The notes under the pieces are model-generated. The model was not told the origin of the DNA, did not search any database, and saw nothing but the letters and a program-made list of their open reading frames with translations. A stretch of 64,000 nucleotides of DNA, from positions 372,001-436,000 of the forward strand of contig CBDCVA010000002.1 in assembly GCA_965222935.1 (NCBI GenBank). The letters are read 5' to 3'. This document shows positions 51,078 through 60,038 of the stretch, piece by piece; the first letter of the stretch is position 1; the number at the start of each line of letters is the position of its first letter. Position numbers and translations under genes: made by a program. Source of the DNA: CBDCVA01 sp965222935 [NCBI: Candidatus Latescibacterota bacterium] (GTDB taxonomy: Bacteria; Latescibacterota; CBDCVA01).

Positions 51078-52980
51078 GTCGATCTCGCTGGCGATCTTGA
51101 CCCTGATCGCGGGAGTTCCTAGTGAAGCCATCCCAGCAACCCATCGGGTGAGAGCGAGGCAAGCGCCCTACTCCACGGTGCACGATGCCAGCACCGCCTT
51201 CCGTAACCTGGCGCACAAGCCCCGCCCCGCCGCCAAAGCCACCGCCGATACCCTCCCCTTCGAGGAGGCCAACCTCACGGTCGTCGGGACCGAAGGCGGC
51301 GGCGGGTTCGTCTTCTGGGCCGGTGATAATGAGATCAGCACGACCGTGCTTCAGGAGCTACCCACCACCATCCTCAGTCAGCGCGTCGGTCCACGCGGCG
51401 AGTTCCTTTGGAAGGCACCCCGCTCACTGGTCCCGGGTGGCGTCCCGGCCATCTACAGCAACCCCGCAGCGGTGAGCGATGGTGCCGGCGGAGCTATCGT
51501 CGTCTTCGAGGCTCTGCGCTTCACGGTCGACGGTTCCGCTCTCGTGGACCTCGTCGCCCAGCGCATCGGGCCCGACGGATCGCTCCTGTGGGGCGATGGC
51601 ACGGGGCGGCCAGTCCCGGTGGCGTCGAGCGACGCTCCCGAAGGCAACCCAGCCATCGTCCGCGACGGCGCGGGTGGTGTTATCATCGTCTACGAGGTGT
51701 TCCTTTCATCGTTCGGCGACGTGGACCTCGCCGCCCAACGCCTGGGACCCGATGGCGCTCGCCTCTGGGGTGAGGAGGGTAAGCTAGTCGCGGGGAGCCT
51801 CGCCCTCGAGGAGAACCCCGTCGCTCTCCCCGACGGCTCCGGCGGGGCCATCGTCGCGTTCGACGGAAGCTTCGTGAGCGGAGACATCGTGGCCGATGTG
51901 GACATCGGGGCTCAGCACATCAATTCCAATGGCTCACTCCTTTGGGGTGAAGGCGGCCTGCATTCCATCATCGTCTCGGGCAGCATTGCCCCCGAGCGCC
52001 ATCCCACCATGGTACCCGACGGCGCCGGAGGCATCCTGGTCGCCCTTGAAGCGGAGATCCCTCCCGGCGACGAGTTCGCCGGCGTTCGAGATGTCTGGGC
52101 TCAGCGCATCGACCCGGATGGTAACCGCGCTTGGGGAGACGGTCAATTCCCCATCGTCGTCGCTCAAAGCGTCAACAACGAGCGCCGCCCCCACGCCGTC
52201 CCCGATGGCTCGGACGGCGCAGTGGTGGTCTTCACTGGAGAACTCCTGATCCAAGAACTCTTGGGCGACTTCGACATTTGGGGACAGCGCTTCACGCGCG
52301 ACGGCGAAGTCCTGTGGGGCAACGCCGGACTCCACTCGATCTTCGTGGCCGCAAGCGATTTCCCCGAAACGCAGCCCACCATTCTGAGCGATCGAACGGG
52401 CGGGGCCATAGTCGCATTCGAGCTAGTCCCCGGACCCGACGCCGGCGAGAACGTGGACATCGGCGTCCAGCGTCTAGGTCCAGGCGGGGCGCGCCTGTGG
52501 GGAGATGGCGAGGTCACGGTGGTCGTCGAGACTAGCCCGGAGCGTGCAGCCACGCCCGCGCTCTTGAGCGACGGTGCCGATGGCGCTGTCGTTCTCTGGC
52601 GCGACGGTGAGAACGTCCATGCGCGGTGGGTCGACGCGTTCGGCCATGTCAGCGCTCCAACGGCCGTCGTCGAATCGCTCGGCGACGTCTCGATCGTCCC
52701 CGCCGTGTATACCCTTCATCCCCCGAGTCCCAACCCCTTCAATGCTGAGACGACGCTACGCTACGACCTCGCCGAGGCCGCATCCGTTCGCCTAGATGTG
52801 CTCGACCTCGCAGGCCAGGTGGTCGCACGGCTCGTGGATGGCTCCCGCCCCCGAGGGAGCCATCGTCTTCGGTGGGACGGGCGAACGCATTTGGGCACCA
52901 AAGCGGCGAGCGGGGTCTATCTTGCGCACCTGCAGGCAGGGGGGACAGTGCGCGTCCGAAAGCTAGTGCTCATCCGCTGA
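51055..52980 (+). CDS. Secreted seven-bladed propeller protein with FlgD-like sorting tail
   Basis: 641 residues. A signal peptide (LRRSISLAILTLIAG) precedes seven repeats of about 55-65 residues, each with a unit like AQRIGPDGSLLWGDG and a partner like DGAGGAIVVFE; seven such pairs suggest a beta-propeller. The last 85 residues (PSPNPFNAETTLRYDLAE, then VRLDVLDLAGQVV, SGVYLAHLQAGG) are the FlgD-type Ig domain used as a C-terminal sorting or anchoring module in many FCB-group and related bacteria. The ATG at 51055 follows GGGAGGGG by six bases. Function is unknown; a cell-surface or secreted adhesin/sensor role is plausible. It converges tightly (13 bases) on an ABC ATPase gene. Confidence 0.8.
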   Translation: MNLSTLRRSISLAILTLIAGVPSEAIPATHRVRARQAPYSTVHDASTAFRNLAHKPRPAAKATADTLPFEEANLTVVGTEGGGGFVFWAGDNEISTTVLQELPTTILSQRVGPRGEFLWKAPRSLVPGGVPAIYSNPAAVSDGAGGAIVVFEALRFTVDGSALVDLVAQRIGPDGSLLWGDGTGRPVPVASSDAPEGNPAIVRDGAGGVIIVYEVFLSSFGDVDLAAQRLGPDGARLWGEEGKLVAGSLALEENPVALPDGSGGAIVAFDGSFVSGDIVADVDIGAQHINSNGSLLWGEGGLHSIIVSGSIAPERHPTMVPDGAGGILVALEAEIPPGDEFAGVRDVWAQRIDPDGNRAWGDGQFPIVVAQSVNNERRPHAVPDGSDGAVVVFTGELLIQELLGDFDIWGQRFTRDGEVLWGNAGLHSIFVAASDFPETQPTILSDRTGGAIVAFELVPGPDAGENVDIGVQRLGPGGARLWGDGEVTVVVETSPERAATPALLSDGADGAVVLWRDGENVHARWVDAFGHVSAPTAVVESLGDVSIVPAVYTLHPPSPNPFNAETTLRYDLAEAASVRLDVLDLAGQVVARLVDGSRPRGSHRLRWDGRTHLGTKAASGVYLAHLQAGGTVRVRKLVLIR

Positions 52981-52993
52981 GGTGGCGGATACC

Positions 52994-54073
52994 TCAATCG
53001 ACGAGGACGACGACGTCAGTGGGGTCGAAAGCCAGATCCACGACCTCATCGAGCTTGAGCACGCTGTCTAAGCCCGGATTCGGACGCGAAACCAGAAGAA
53101 CTGCGTCATTCTCCAGCTTGAGGGATAGGTGCTCGGTCTCGCCCAGAAAGGTGCGCTGCACGAGCCGCGCGCGGCACTGGTTCAACCTCGCTGGCACTGG
53201 CCGTGTATTGACCTCAATCGCCTCCGGACGCACTGCGCAGGTGACCTTGCTCCGGGGCGCGACGTTTTCGGGGAAGACGCCAGCCGTCACCGAACATGCG
53301 TCCGTCTGAACCGTGAGGCAGTTGCCCTCGCGGCCGCTCGCCGTGCCCTCGAGGAAATTGACCTCTCCCATGAAGCCTGCGACGAACCGGTTCACCGGAC
53401 GGTGGTAGACCCCGCGCGGGGTGCCGATCTGCTCGACCCTCGCGGTTTCACCGAGCACGGCGATCCGCCCAGCAAGCGATAGCGCCTCTTTCTGGTCGTG
53501 CGTCACGTAGATCATCGTCATCCCCGTCGTCCGATGAATGCGGCTGATCTCCTCCCGCATCTCCAGGCGCAGCTTCGCGTCCAGGTTACTCAGCGGCTCA
53601 TCTAGAAGAACGCAATCGGGCTCAATCACCAACGCGCGCGCCAGCGCCACGCGCTGCTGCTGACCTCCTGAAAGCTGGTTGGGCGAGCGATCCGCCAGAG
53701 GCCCCATCCGCACGATCTCCAGCGCTACCATGACGCATCTGTCCCGCTCCTGCTTTGCGGTGCCCCGGACCTCCAGGCCGTACGCCACGTTCTGCGCCAC
53801 CGTCATGTGCGGCCACAGCGCGTAACTCTGGAAGACCATGCCGGTGTTTCGCTCGTTCGGCGGCAGATCTGTCACGTCACGATTGTCGAAGAAGACGCGG
53901 CCCTCCTCAGGCTGGGCGAAGCCAGCGATGACGCGCAATAGCGTTGTCTTACCCGATCCCGAAGGACCCAGCAGGAAGAACAACTCGCCCCTTTCAACGT
54001 CTAAGCTGACGTCGTCCACGGCGACAGTCGTTCCGAAGCTCTTTCGGATGTGTTCGAGGGTGACCCCGACCAC
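52994..54073 (-). CDS. ABC transporter ATP-binding protein (PotA/FbpC type)
   Basis: 359 residues. Walker A GPSGSGKT (36-43), signature LSGGQQQRVALARAL, Walker B VLLDEPLSNLD and the H-loop TMIYVTHDQ are all intact. A C-terminal TOBE region (VTCAVRPEAIEV) places it with importer ATPases for iron(III), polyamines or organophosphonates. It is 27 bases after the frameshifted binding-protein gene, but no permease gene lies next to them, so the importer is incomplete here. Confidence 0.9.
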   Translation of the reverse strand: MVGVTLEHIRKSFGTTVAVDDVSLDVERGELFFLLGPSGSGKTTLLRVIAGFAQPEEGRVFFDNRDVTDLPPNERNTGMVFQSYALWPHMTVAQNVAYGLEVRGTAKQERDRCVMVALEIVRMGPLADRSPNQLSGGQQQRVALARALVIEPDCVLLDEPLSNLDAKLRLEMREEISRIHRTTGMTMIYVTHDQKEALSLAGRIAVLGETARVEQIGTPRGVYHRPVNRFVAGFMGEVNFLEGTASGREGNCLTVQTDACSVTAGVFPENVAPRSKVTCAVRPEAIEVNTRPVPARLNQCRARLVQRTFLGETEHLSLKLENDAVLLVSRPNPGLDSVLKLDEVVDLAFDPTDVVVLVD

Positions 54074-54100
54074 CGGCGGTGTCTCCCTATAGGGCGGCGG

Positions 54101-55443
54101 TTAGCGCCCCGCCAGAGCCAGCTTCTTGGCGGCTCCGTACCGGGCGCGCGCGTCGGTGGTCCACTTGACGATGAGGACGTTGCGACGCTCCGAATCAGCC
54201 ATCACGGCATCGGTCAGTTCCAGCGCTTCCGGTTCGGTCATCGGTGGCTCGATGAGCTTGGCCACCGCTTCCTCCGGCAGCCCCGCCTCGATGATGGCCT
54301 TCCATGCCCCAGCGAGCTCCTTGTGGCTGTCGATGATCGCCGCTCCGATCAGGTCGTTGACCAAGCGCCAGCGCCGCGAGCCTTTGGCCGAATCGTACCG
54401 CAGTGAGCTCTCCATCTTGAAGGGGTTCAATGGCACGGCCGCATCGTCGCCCAGCGCAGCGTAGAGCGCAGGCCAAACGGTGAAGCGCCCAAGCTGAAAC
54501 GCCTTTGGCCCACCGGGGCTGCCGCGGTTGGTGACCCACAGGCGCTGGCCTCGCTCTGAGAGCACGAAGCGGATGAACGCTTGCGCGAGTTCGCGGTTCG
54601 GCGCGCCATTGAGGATGGCGATTCCATCGGGATTGATCACCGTCATACCGTCCGGCATGACGTAGCCGACGATGTCGTGACCGAACTCCTCAGCTTCCGC
54701 CCAGGCATAAAAATCGATGGAAAGCGCGCAGGCGAGATCGCCCGTGGCCACATCGCGTACGGGCTGTGAGCTACCCTGGCTGAAGACCTTGACGTTGCCG
54801 CCCAACCGCACCAGCGTACCCCAGCCATCCCGCCAGCCAAGCGCCTGGAGCAGGATCTCGCAGGCCATATGGACGCTCCCGCTTGAGCGCGGATCGCCAG
54901 TGCCCACCCATGAGCGCAGCTCAGGGGCTGTGAGATCCGTCCATGTCTGGGGCGGCTTTAGCTTCAACCACTCGAGTACCTTGCGGTTGTATACGATGCC
55001 AAAACCACCCAACGTCGCCCGTACCAGTGGAACTCAGGGTCGTAGACCGGGATGCCGCCGATGTCCGCGCCCATGCTGGCCAGGAGGCTATCCGGCACGC
55101 GGTAGGCTGCGAGGAGGTCGTCTCGTTGGAGCTCCAGAAACGGATCGATCCCGCCCCCGAACAGGAGGTCGATCCCGATCCCTTCGGGCGTTCGCTTATA
55201 CTCCGACCGCAAAAAGCGAAGAATGGCCGACGTGCCGCCCTGATTGAGCCACTCGACGTCCGCCTCTCGGCCCGCCTCCGCCCGGTAGTGGGCGAGGAAC
55301 GCACGCCCGAACTCCTCTTGAATCCCCTCCCAGTGCGGCGAGACGATAACCAGGGTCTCCGCTCTCCCCAAAGCCGGGACGGAAAGCGTAAACGCTCCCA
55401 CGAAAGTGAGAATGAGATGACGAACGCAGGTCCGAAGGGGCAC
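54101..55443 (-). pseudogene. ABC transporter periplasmic binding protein, frameshifted
   Basis: Two overlapping frames form one extracellular binding protein. The N-terminal frame has a signal peptide (RHLILTFVGAFTLSVPALG) followed by TLVIVSPHWEGIQEEFGRAF, ILRFLRSEYKR, and FGGGIDPFLELQRDDLL. At about 55011-55025, in a GGGCG run, one base is missing; the other frame continues with GGFGIVYNRKVLEWL and runs to VMPDGMTVINPDGIAILNGA and the end at 54101. The joined protein (about 447 residues) resembles the iron(III)/2-aminoethylphosphonate binding family. The start is uncertain (GTG at 55443). It precedes the ABC ATPase in the same operon. Confidence 0.65.
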
Positions 55444-55477
55444 AGCGGCTACAATGTGAGCGGGGCGCAGAAGGTTG

Positions 55478-56002
55478 TCAAGCACGCGCTGTCCCGCTCC
55501 CCTCGTTCGCATCCCCATCCGTCGCGGCGGCCTTAGCGTGGATCCATAGATCGTCCAGTGGCGCGAGATCCGCCTGGTGCCTCCCGATGAAGCCGTAACG
55601 GACGACGCCGCTCCGGTCGAGCAGAAAGATCGCCGGCCTAGAGATGTTCCACGCGTCCAGACCCACCCTGTGGTACACGCCGTACGACTTGATGACTGCC
55701 CGGTCGCGGTCCACAAGGATCGGGAACGGCAACGGATGCTCGCGGAGATAGCCCGCCACCCGCGTCGCCTTCTGTCCAATGACGCCGACAACCGCAATGC
55801 CCAGTCGCTCAAGCTCCGGAATGATTTCGCGCACCTGCGCAAGCTGCCAGCGGCAATTCGGTCACCATATCCCGCGCAAAAAGACCAGGACGAGTCCGCA
55901 CGCCCCCATCAGTTCAAGACGTGTCCGCAGTTCGCCCTCGGACGTGGGCAGCACGAAGTCCGCCGCTACGTCTCCCGGGCGAAGAGTCCTTTGCGCGCTC
56001 AT
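55478..56002 (-). CDS. Peroxiredoxin-like protein, probable selenoprotein (Sec47)
   Basis: From the ATG at 56002, preceded by GGGAGG and one base after the dehydrogenase stop, the frame reads into GLVLVFLRGIW, then TGA at 55862-55864, then PNCRWQLAQVREII and on to the stop at 55478. The family (AhpC/TSA, redoxin) has R-G-x-W-C-P-x-C at this spot, so the UGA occupies the redox-active Cys (residue 47) and Cys50 is retained, giving a U-x2-C site. Downstream regions SRPAIFLLDRSGVVRYGFIG also fit the family. The hairpin after the UGA is described separately. Read as selenocysteine the protein has 174 residues. The alternative is a nonsense mutation or sequencing error. Confidence 0.7.
55826..55842 (-). 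promoter_or_regulatory. Candidate bacterial SECIS hairpin
   Basis: On the coding strand TTGCGC-AGGT-GCGCGA forms a 6-bp stem with an AGGU tetraloop. The loop begins 25 nt after the UGA, within the 16-37 nt window known for bacterial SECIS elements, and it has a G in the first two loop positions, as does the AGGUCU loop of E. coli fdhF. CCGAAT directly after the UGA can also pair with ATTCCGG beyond the hairpin, allowing one bulge. Confidence 0.55.
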
Positions 56003-56003
56003 C

Positions 56004-57020
56004 TCAGGCCTCCCACAGCCCGTCGCCCGGATAGGGCGCCAGCGGCTTTTTCGGTCTCACGCCGCGGTTGATGATGGACTCGGGCAGGTAGCCCCGCGCC
56101 ACCGCTAGGACGCCCTGGGCCGTCTTCACCGCCAGATAGGCCATCGCCTCCTCGGAATAGCCCGCGTAGTGGGGCGTCAGAATCACGTTGTCGAGACCCA
56201 AGAGCGGGTGGTCGGAGGGCGGCGGTTCCGACTCGAGAACGTCCAAGCCAGCACCGGCAATCCGACCGCTCCGGATGGCATCGGCAAGAGCATGCGTGTC
56301 GCAGATGGCCCCGCGACCCGTGTTGACGAAGTAGGCCGTGGACTTCATCTTCGCGAAGGCGTCGCCGTCGAACAGATGGGTGTTGTCCGTTGTGTGCGGT
56401 GCGTTCACGCTGATCACATCGGCCTCGCACAGGAGCGTCTCGAAATCCACCAGACGGGCGGCCCAACCGGCGACATCGTCCTCCCCGAGGTACGGGTCGT
56501 AGGCGATCACGTCCATTCCGAAAGTGATTCCCCGTCTGGCCACCTCTCGGCCGATCCGCCCGAAGCCGACAATGCCAAGCGTATGCCCCCAGATCGAAGG
56601 CACGGGGAAGAGCGGTCCCCAGTCCCAGCTACCCCCCTTTACCGAGCGGTCGGCGGTGAAGATCTTACGCCAGAGCGCCAGGACGAGCGTCCAGGCGTGG
56701 TCGGCCACCTCGCGCGTCCCGTAATCGGGGACGTTCGCGACGACGATGCCACGTTCGGTGGCGGCCGCAAGGTCCAGTGTGTCCACCCCGATCCCACCGC
56801 GAACGATGACCCGGCACTGAGGGAGCTGGTCCATGACCTCGCCATCGAAAACGCCCACGAGGGTCACAAACGCTTCCGCATTGCGACCCCGCTCCAAGAT
56901 GACCTCGCGGGCGCAACCCTCCTGGCGCTCAACCTCGAGGCCGTTAGCAATCAGGACCTCGTCCAGGTCGCGGTGGAAGCGCGGCAAATCGCGTTCGACA
57001 TCGAGATGCAGGACTTTCAT
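56004..57020 (-). CDS. D-isomer-specific 2-hydroxyacid dehydrogenase
   Basis: 338 residues. The NAD-binding domain carries GIVGFGRIGREV and the catalytic residues appear as VNTGRGAI (Arg), VLESEPPP (Glu) and LTPHYAGYS (His), the standard triad of this family. It resembles C-terminal-binding-protein/phosphoglycerate-dehydrogenase relatives but lacks the C-terminal ACT domain of classical SerA. It reduces or oxidises a 2-keto/2-hydroxy acid. It is one base away from the peroxiredoxin gene and 33 bases after the PolX-like gene on the same strand. Confidence 0.88.
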   Translation of the reverse strand: MKVLHLDVERDLPRFHRDLDEVLIANGLEVERQEGCAREVILERGRNAEAFVTLVGVFDGEVMDQLPQCRVIVRGGIGVDTLDLAAATERGIVVANVPDYGTREVADHAWTLVLALWRKIFTADRSVKGGSWDWGPLFPVPSIWGHTLGIVGFGRIGREVARRGITFGMDVIAYDPYLGEDDVAGWAARLVDFETLLCEADVISVNAPHTTDNTHLFDGDAFAKMKSTAYFVNTGRGAICDTHALADAIRSGRIAGAGLDVLESEPPPSDHPLLGLDNVILTPHYAGYSEEAMAYLAVKTAQGVLAVARGYLPESIINRGVRPKKPLAPYPGDGLWEA

Positions 57021-57053
57021 CTTATGCCCTTTGAGTGTCTGGCCGTTCCCTTC

Positions 57054-58793
57054 TCATGGCAGCCTCCAGTCGGTCCCACGCTTCGATCCCCGGAAGAAAG
57101 CCACGAGTTCATCGAACGGCCAGCAGTTCAGAACATCAGGAGCCTCGATCCAGCCCTTACGGGCCACCGCGACCCCATAGGCGACATCCTCGATGCCCTC
57201 GACCCTATGCGCGTCCGGGTTGATCGCGATCTTGACTCCCCGATCGCGCGCACGCCGGAGGTAGCGCCAGTCGAGGTCGAGTCTGCGCGGGTTGGCGTTG
57301 AGTTCCAGAGCCGTGCCCGTCTCGGCGGCAACGTCAATCAGCCGCTCGACATCGGCCGCGTAGCCATCGCGCACCAACAGCAGCCGTCCCGTAGGGTGGC
57401 CCAGAATGCGCACGTGCGGGTTGTGCATCGCTCTCTCAATGCGAGTGGAGATCATCGCGCGATCCTGCCCGAAATTCGAGTGAATGCTGGCGACGGTGAA
57501 ATCGAAGGATGCCAGTACATCATCGGAGAAGTCGAGCGCCCCATCGGCCAGGATGTCCACCTCGATCCCCTTGAGAACGCGAAAGCTCGCTAGCCGCGCG
57601 TTCAGGGCGTCGATGGCCTTGTGCTGCTCGCGGACACGCTCGGGGGTCAGCCCGCGCGCGTAGGCCGCGGCCTGGCTGTGGTCGCACACGCCCAGGTAAG
57701 CATAGCCCAGTCCCTGTGCAGCCTCCGCCATGCGAACCAGGTCGTGGTGCCCGTCGCTGTCGGTGGTGTGAACGTGCAGGATGCCCTGCACATCCCGATC
57801 GGTCACGAGCGCCGGCAAAGCGCCCCGCCCACCCGCTTCCACTTCATCGGTTCCCTCGCGCAACTCAGGCGGGATGACCGCAACCCCCAGATGCGCGAAG
57901 AGAGCCGCCTCATCGGGACATGGGATGACCTCTCCGTCACGGCACAGACCGCACTCTCCGAGCTCTAGGCCCAGACGTTTCGCCCGCGCGCGCAAGAGCT
58001 CCCGATGCCCGTCGTTCCCGGTGAGATGCCACAGCGTCACCGCGAAGGCGGCTTCGTCCACCAAATGAAGCTCGGCGCTCAGCCCGGCCTTCAAGGTGAC
58101 GTTCACGCGCGCACCGTCCCGTTCGGTGACTGTCTCGACCGCCTCGTGGCCGGCGAAAGCACGCGCCAGAGCGGCGGGGTCTTGCGTAGCGGCCACGAGG
58201 ACCAGTTCCTCGACGACTTCCATGCGGCGGCGCAAATCCCCGGCGGCCTCCGCACGGAGGACGCTCGGCTGCGCTCGAAGCCATACCAGAAGGAGTTCGG
58301 AGACGGCGAGCGATTCGGCGTACAGATGGAGCCCATGCTGGCGCCCCAGGAAGGCGATGCCATCCAGGATCTTCTCTTGCGATTTGGCACCGAAGCCTTC
58401 GAGCGTCAAGAGCCGGTTCTCCAAACAGGCCGCCTCCAGTTCGACCAGCGAGGCGATCCCAAGCTCGTGGTGAATCGTCCGCACCCGGCGCGGCCCCAGA
58501 CCCGGAATCCTTAGTATCTCCAGAAGCCCCGGCGGGACCGCCGCTTTCTGGCGCTCGTAGTACTCCATGCGGCCCGTCGTTACCAGCTCGGTCAATTTCT
58601 CTTCCAGCGCTTTGCCGATCCCGCGCACCTCGCCCAGGGCGCTCCCAGCAACCAGCTCAGCAACCGGCAGTTCCAGCCCCCGGAGGGTCCGCGCGGCATT
58701 CGTGTAGGCGCGGCTCTTGAAGGGGCTCTCCCCCTGAAGGTCCAGCAGCACCCCCAACTCCTCGAGCAGGCTGACGATCCGGGCGTTGTCCAT
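57054..58793 (-). CDS. PolX-family protein with degenerate polymerase site and intact PHP domain
   Basis: 579 residues in the bacterial PolX layout: helix-hairpin-helix regions (GIGKALEEKL; GLGPRRVR), a nucleotidyltransferase domain and a C-terminal PHP domain. The PHP metal motifs are all present: HVHTTDSDGHHD, LGVCDHS, GIEVDIL, ASIHSNF, GHPTGRLL and NPDAHRV. In the polymerase domain the G-S-x-R-R-x3-E-x3-D-x-D motif reads AGDLRRRMEVVEELVLV, so the two catalytic Asp are Glu196 and Val198, and the third Asp (usual VDLR) is Glu in AELH. Polymerisation is therefore unlikely, while the PHP phosphoesterase may work. Start is the ATG at 58793. Confidence 0.8.
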   Translation of the reverse strand: MDNARIVSLLEELGVLLDLQGESPFKSRAYTNAARTLRGLELPVAELVAGSALGEVRGIGKALEEKLTELVTTGRMEYYERQKAAVPPGLLEILRIPGLGPRRVRTIHHELGIASLVELEAACLENRLLTLEGFGAKSQEKILDGIAFLGRQHGLHLYAESLAVSELLLVWLRAQPSVLRAEAAGDLRRRMEVVEELVLVAATQDPAALARAFAGHEAVETVTERDGARVNVTLKAGLSAELHLVDEAAFAVTLWHLTGNDGHRELLRARAKRLGLELGECGLCRDGEVIPCPDEAALFAHLGVAVIPPELREGTDEVEAGGRGALPALVTDRDVQGILHVHTTDSDGHHDLVRMAEAAQGLGYAYLGVCDHSQAAAYARGLTPERVREQHKAIDALNARLASFRVLKGIEVDILADGALDFSDDVLASFDFTVASIHSNFGQDRAMISTRIERAMHNPHVRILGHPTGRLLLVRDGYAADVERLIDVAAETGTALELNANPRRLDLDWRYLRRARDRGVKIAINPDAHRVEGIEDVAYGVAVARKGWIEAPDVLNCWPFDELVAFFRGSKRGTDWRLP

Positions 58794-58854
58794 CGGCTTG
58801 CGCTCCGCGCTGAAATCTATGGCGCAGCGTGCCCGTGACCAAGGGGCTTCGCTG

Positions 58855-60006
58855 TCATACAACGCCTCGTTCCAGGACGTTGCGCGCGCGCAGGCGCCCC
58901 GCGCGGACGACGCTGACCGGTTCAAGCTTGAGTTGGCCAACGCGCGTCTGGCCGTGAGCGTCGCGCAGTTCGACGGGGCCCTCGACGAGGTCGAAGATGG
59001 CGAGATCCGCGGGCGAGCCGATCTTGAGCGATCCCAACGCTTCGCCAAAGTTGAAGGTCTTGGCGGGCGTAGCAGTGACCATGCGGATGACGTCATTCAT
59101 CTCAAGACCCAGGCACAGGAACTTCGAGGCGGTCGTCGCCAGGTCGTGGACGGGACCGTTCACGTTGTATGCGTGCAGGTCACTGGAGATCGTATGGGGC
59201 GACAATCCCTGCCGCATGGCGGCCTCGGCGACCTCGAAGTTGAAGCTCCCTGCACCGTGGCCAACGTCAAGGCGCACCCCGCGCTCGACGGCCTGTCGCA
59301 CCGACGGACGGACCACTCCAGCGGGATCGAGGACGCCAGTCTCGCTCTGATGGAAGCAGTGGGTGATGACGTCGCCGCTGCGCAGCTCCGCTAGAAGGGT
59401 CTCCATATCGAAGGGCGCCGCGTTGGGGTGGACCATGAGCGGAAGCCCGACCGCCTCCGCGGCTTCACGCGCGCGCTTGAGGGATTCCATGCCATTGGGA
59501 CCCACCAGATCGGGCGAAAGCCGCACCTTGACGCCCAGGATATCATCCCTGTACTGTTCGCAGGTCTGGATGGCGCGGGGCACGCTGGCCCAGCGAATGT
59601 CTTCTAGCTCGCCCACCTCGCGTGAGAGCATCCCCTGAAGCGAGATGTTCAGCAGCGCCTTGACGCGCGTCGCGCTCACGTCCAGGATGTACTTCTTGAA
59701 GCCCCCGAAGGTCTGCGCGCCAGCCGAGCCCGCATCGAGCGCGGTGGTAACGCCCCTGGCGAGGCAAGTGGAGTCAACGGGCACGCCGAAGTGGCTGACG
59801 CCCTCGTAGACGTGCACGTGCAGGTCAATCCAGCCGGGGGTGACCAGCTTACCGCTCGCGTCGACGAGTTCCTCGGCCTCCTCGGGGCTGATCCGGGGCT
59901 CAACCGCCGCGATGCGTCCATCCGTAATGCCGATGTCCCGACGGTCATGAAGCCCTCCGGCGGGATCCATGACCACTGCGCCCCGGATCGCCATGTCATA
60001 CCGCAT
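58855..60006 (-). CDS. Amidohydrolase/deacetylase-type metallohydrolase
   Basis: 383 residues of the amidohydrolase superfamily. The motif GWIDLHVHVYEG (His63, His65) starts the metal site, GVKVRLS supplies the Lys that is carboxylated in two-metal members, and MVHPN, THCFHQSETG and ISSDLHAY give the other His/Asp ligands. It matches the COG3964 group whose characterised members hydrolyse acylated hydroxy acids; the substrate here is unknown. The end SVVRAGRLRARNV is the usual outer sandwich domain. It is the second gene of the run: it follows the THUMP methyltransferase by 32 bases and precedes PolX by 61. Confidence 0.82.
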   Translation of the reverse strand: MRYDMAIRGAVVMDPAGGLHDRRDIGITDGRIAAVEPRISPEEAEELVDASGKLVTPGWIDLHVHVYEGVSHFGVPVDSTCLARGVTTALDAGSAGAQTFGGFKKYILDVSATRVKALLNISLQGMLSREVGELEDIRWASVPRAIQTCEQYRDDILGVKVRLSPDLVGPNGMESLKRAREAAEAVGLPLMVHPNAAPFDMETLLAELRSGDVITHCFHQSETGVLDPAGVVRPSVRQAVERGVRLDVGHGAGSFNFEVAEAAMRQGLSPHTISSDLHAYNVNGPVHDLATTASKFLCLGLEMNDVIRMVTATPAKTFNFGEALGSLKIGSPADLAIFDLVEGPVELRDAHGQTRVGQLKLEPVSVVRAGRLRARNVLERGVV

Positions 60007-60038
60007 AGCTTAACCCTGCGAATCCGCAACGATAAGTA

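Noticed and set aside
56169-57593. 474-codon open frame on the plus strand
   Set aside because: Crosses two confident minus-strand genes (2-hydroxyacid dehydrogenase and PolX-like); a high-GC artefact.
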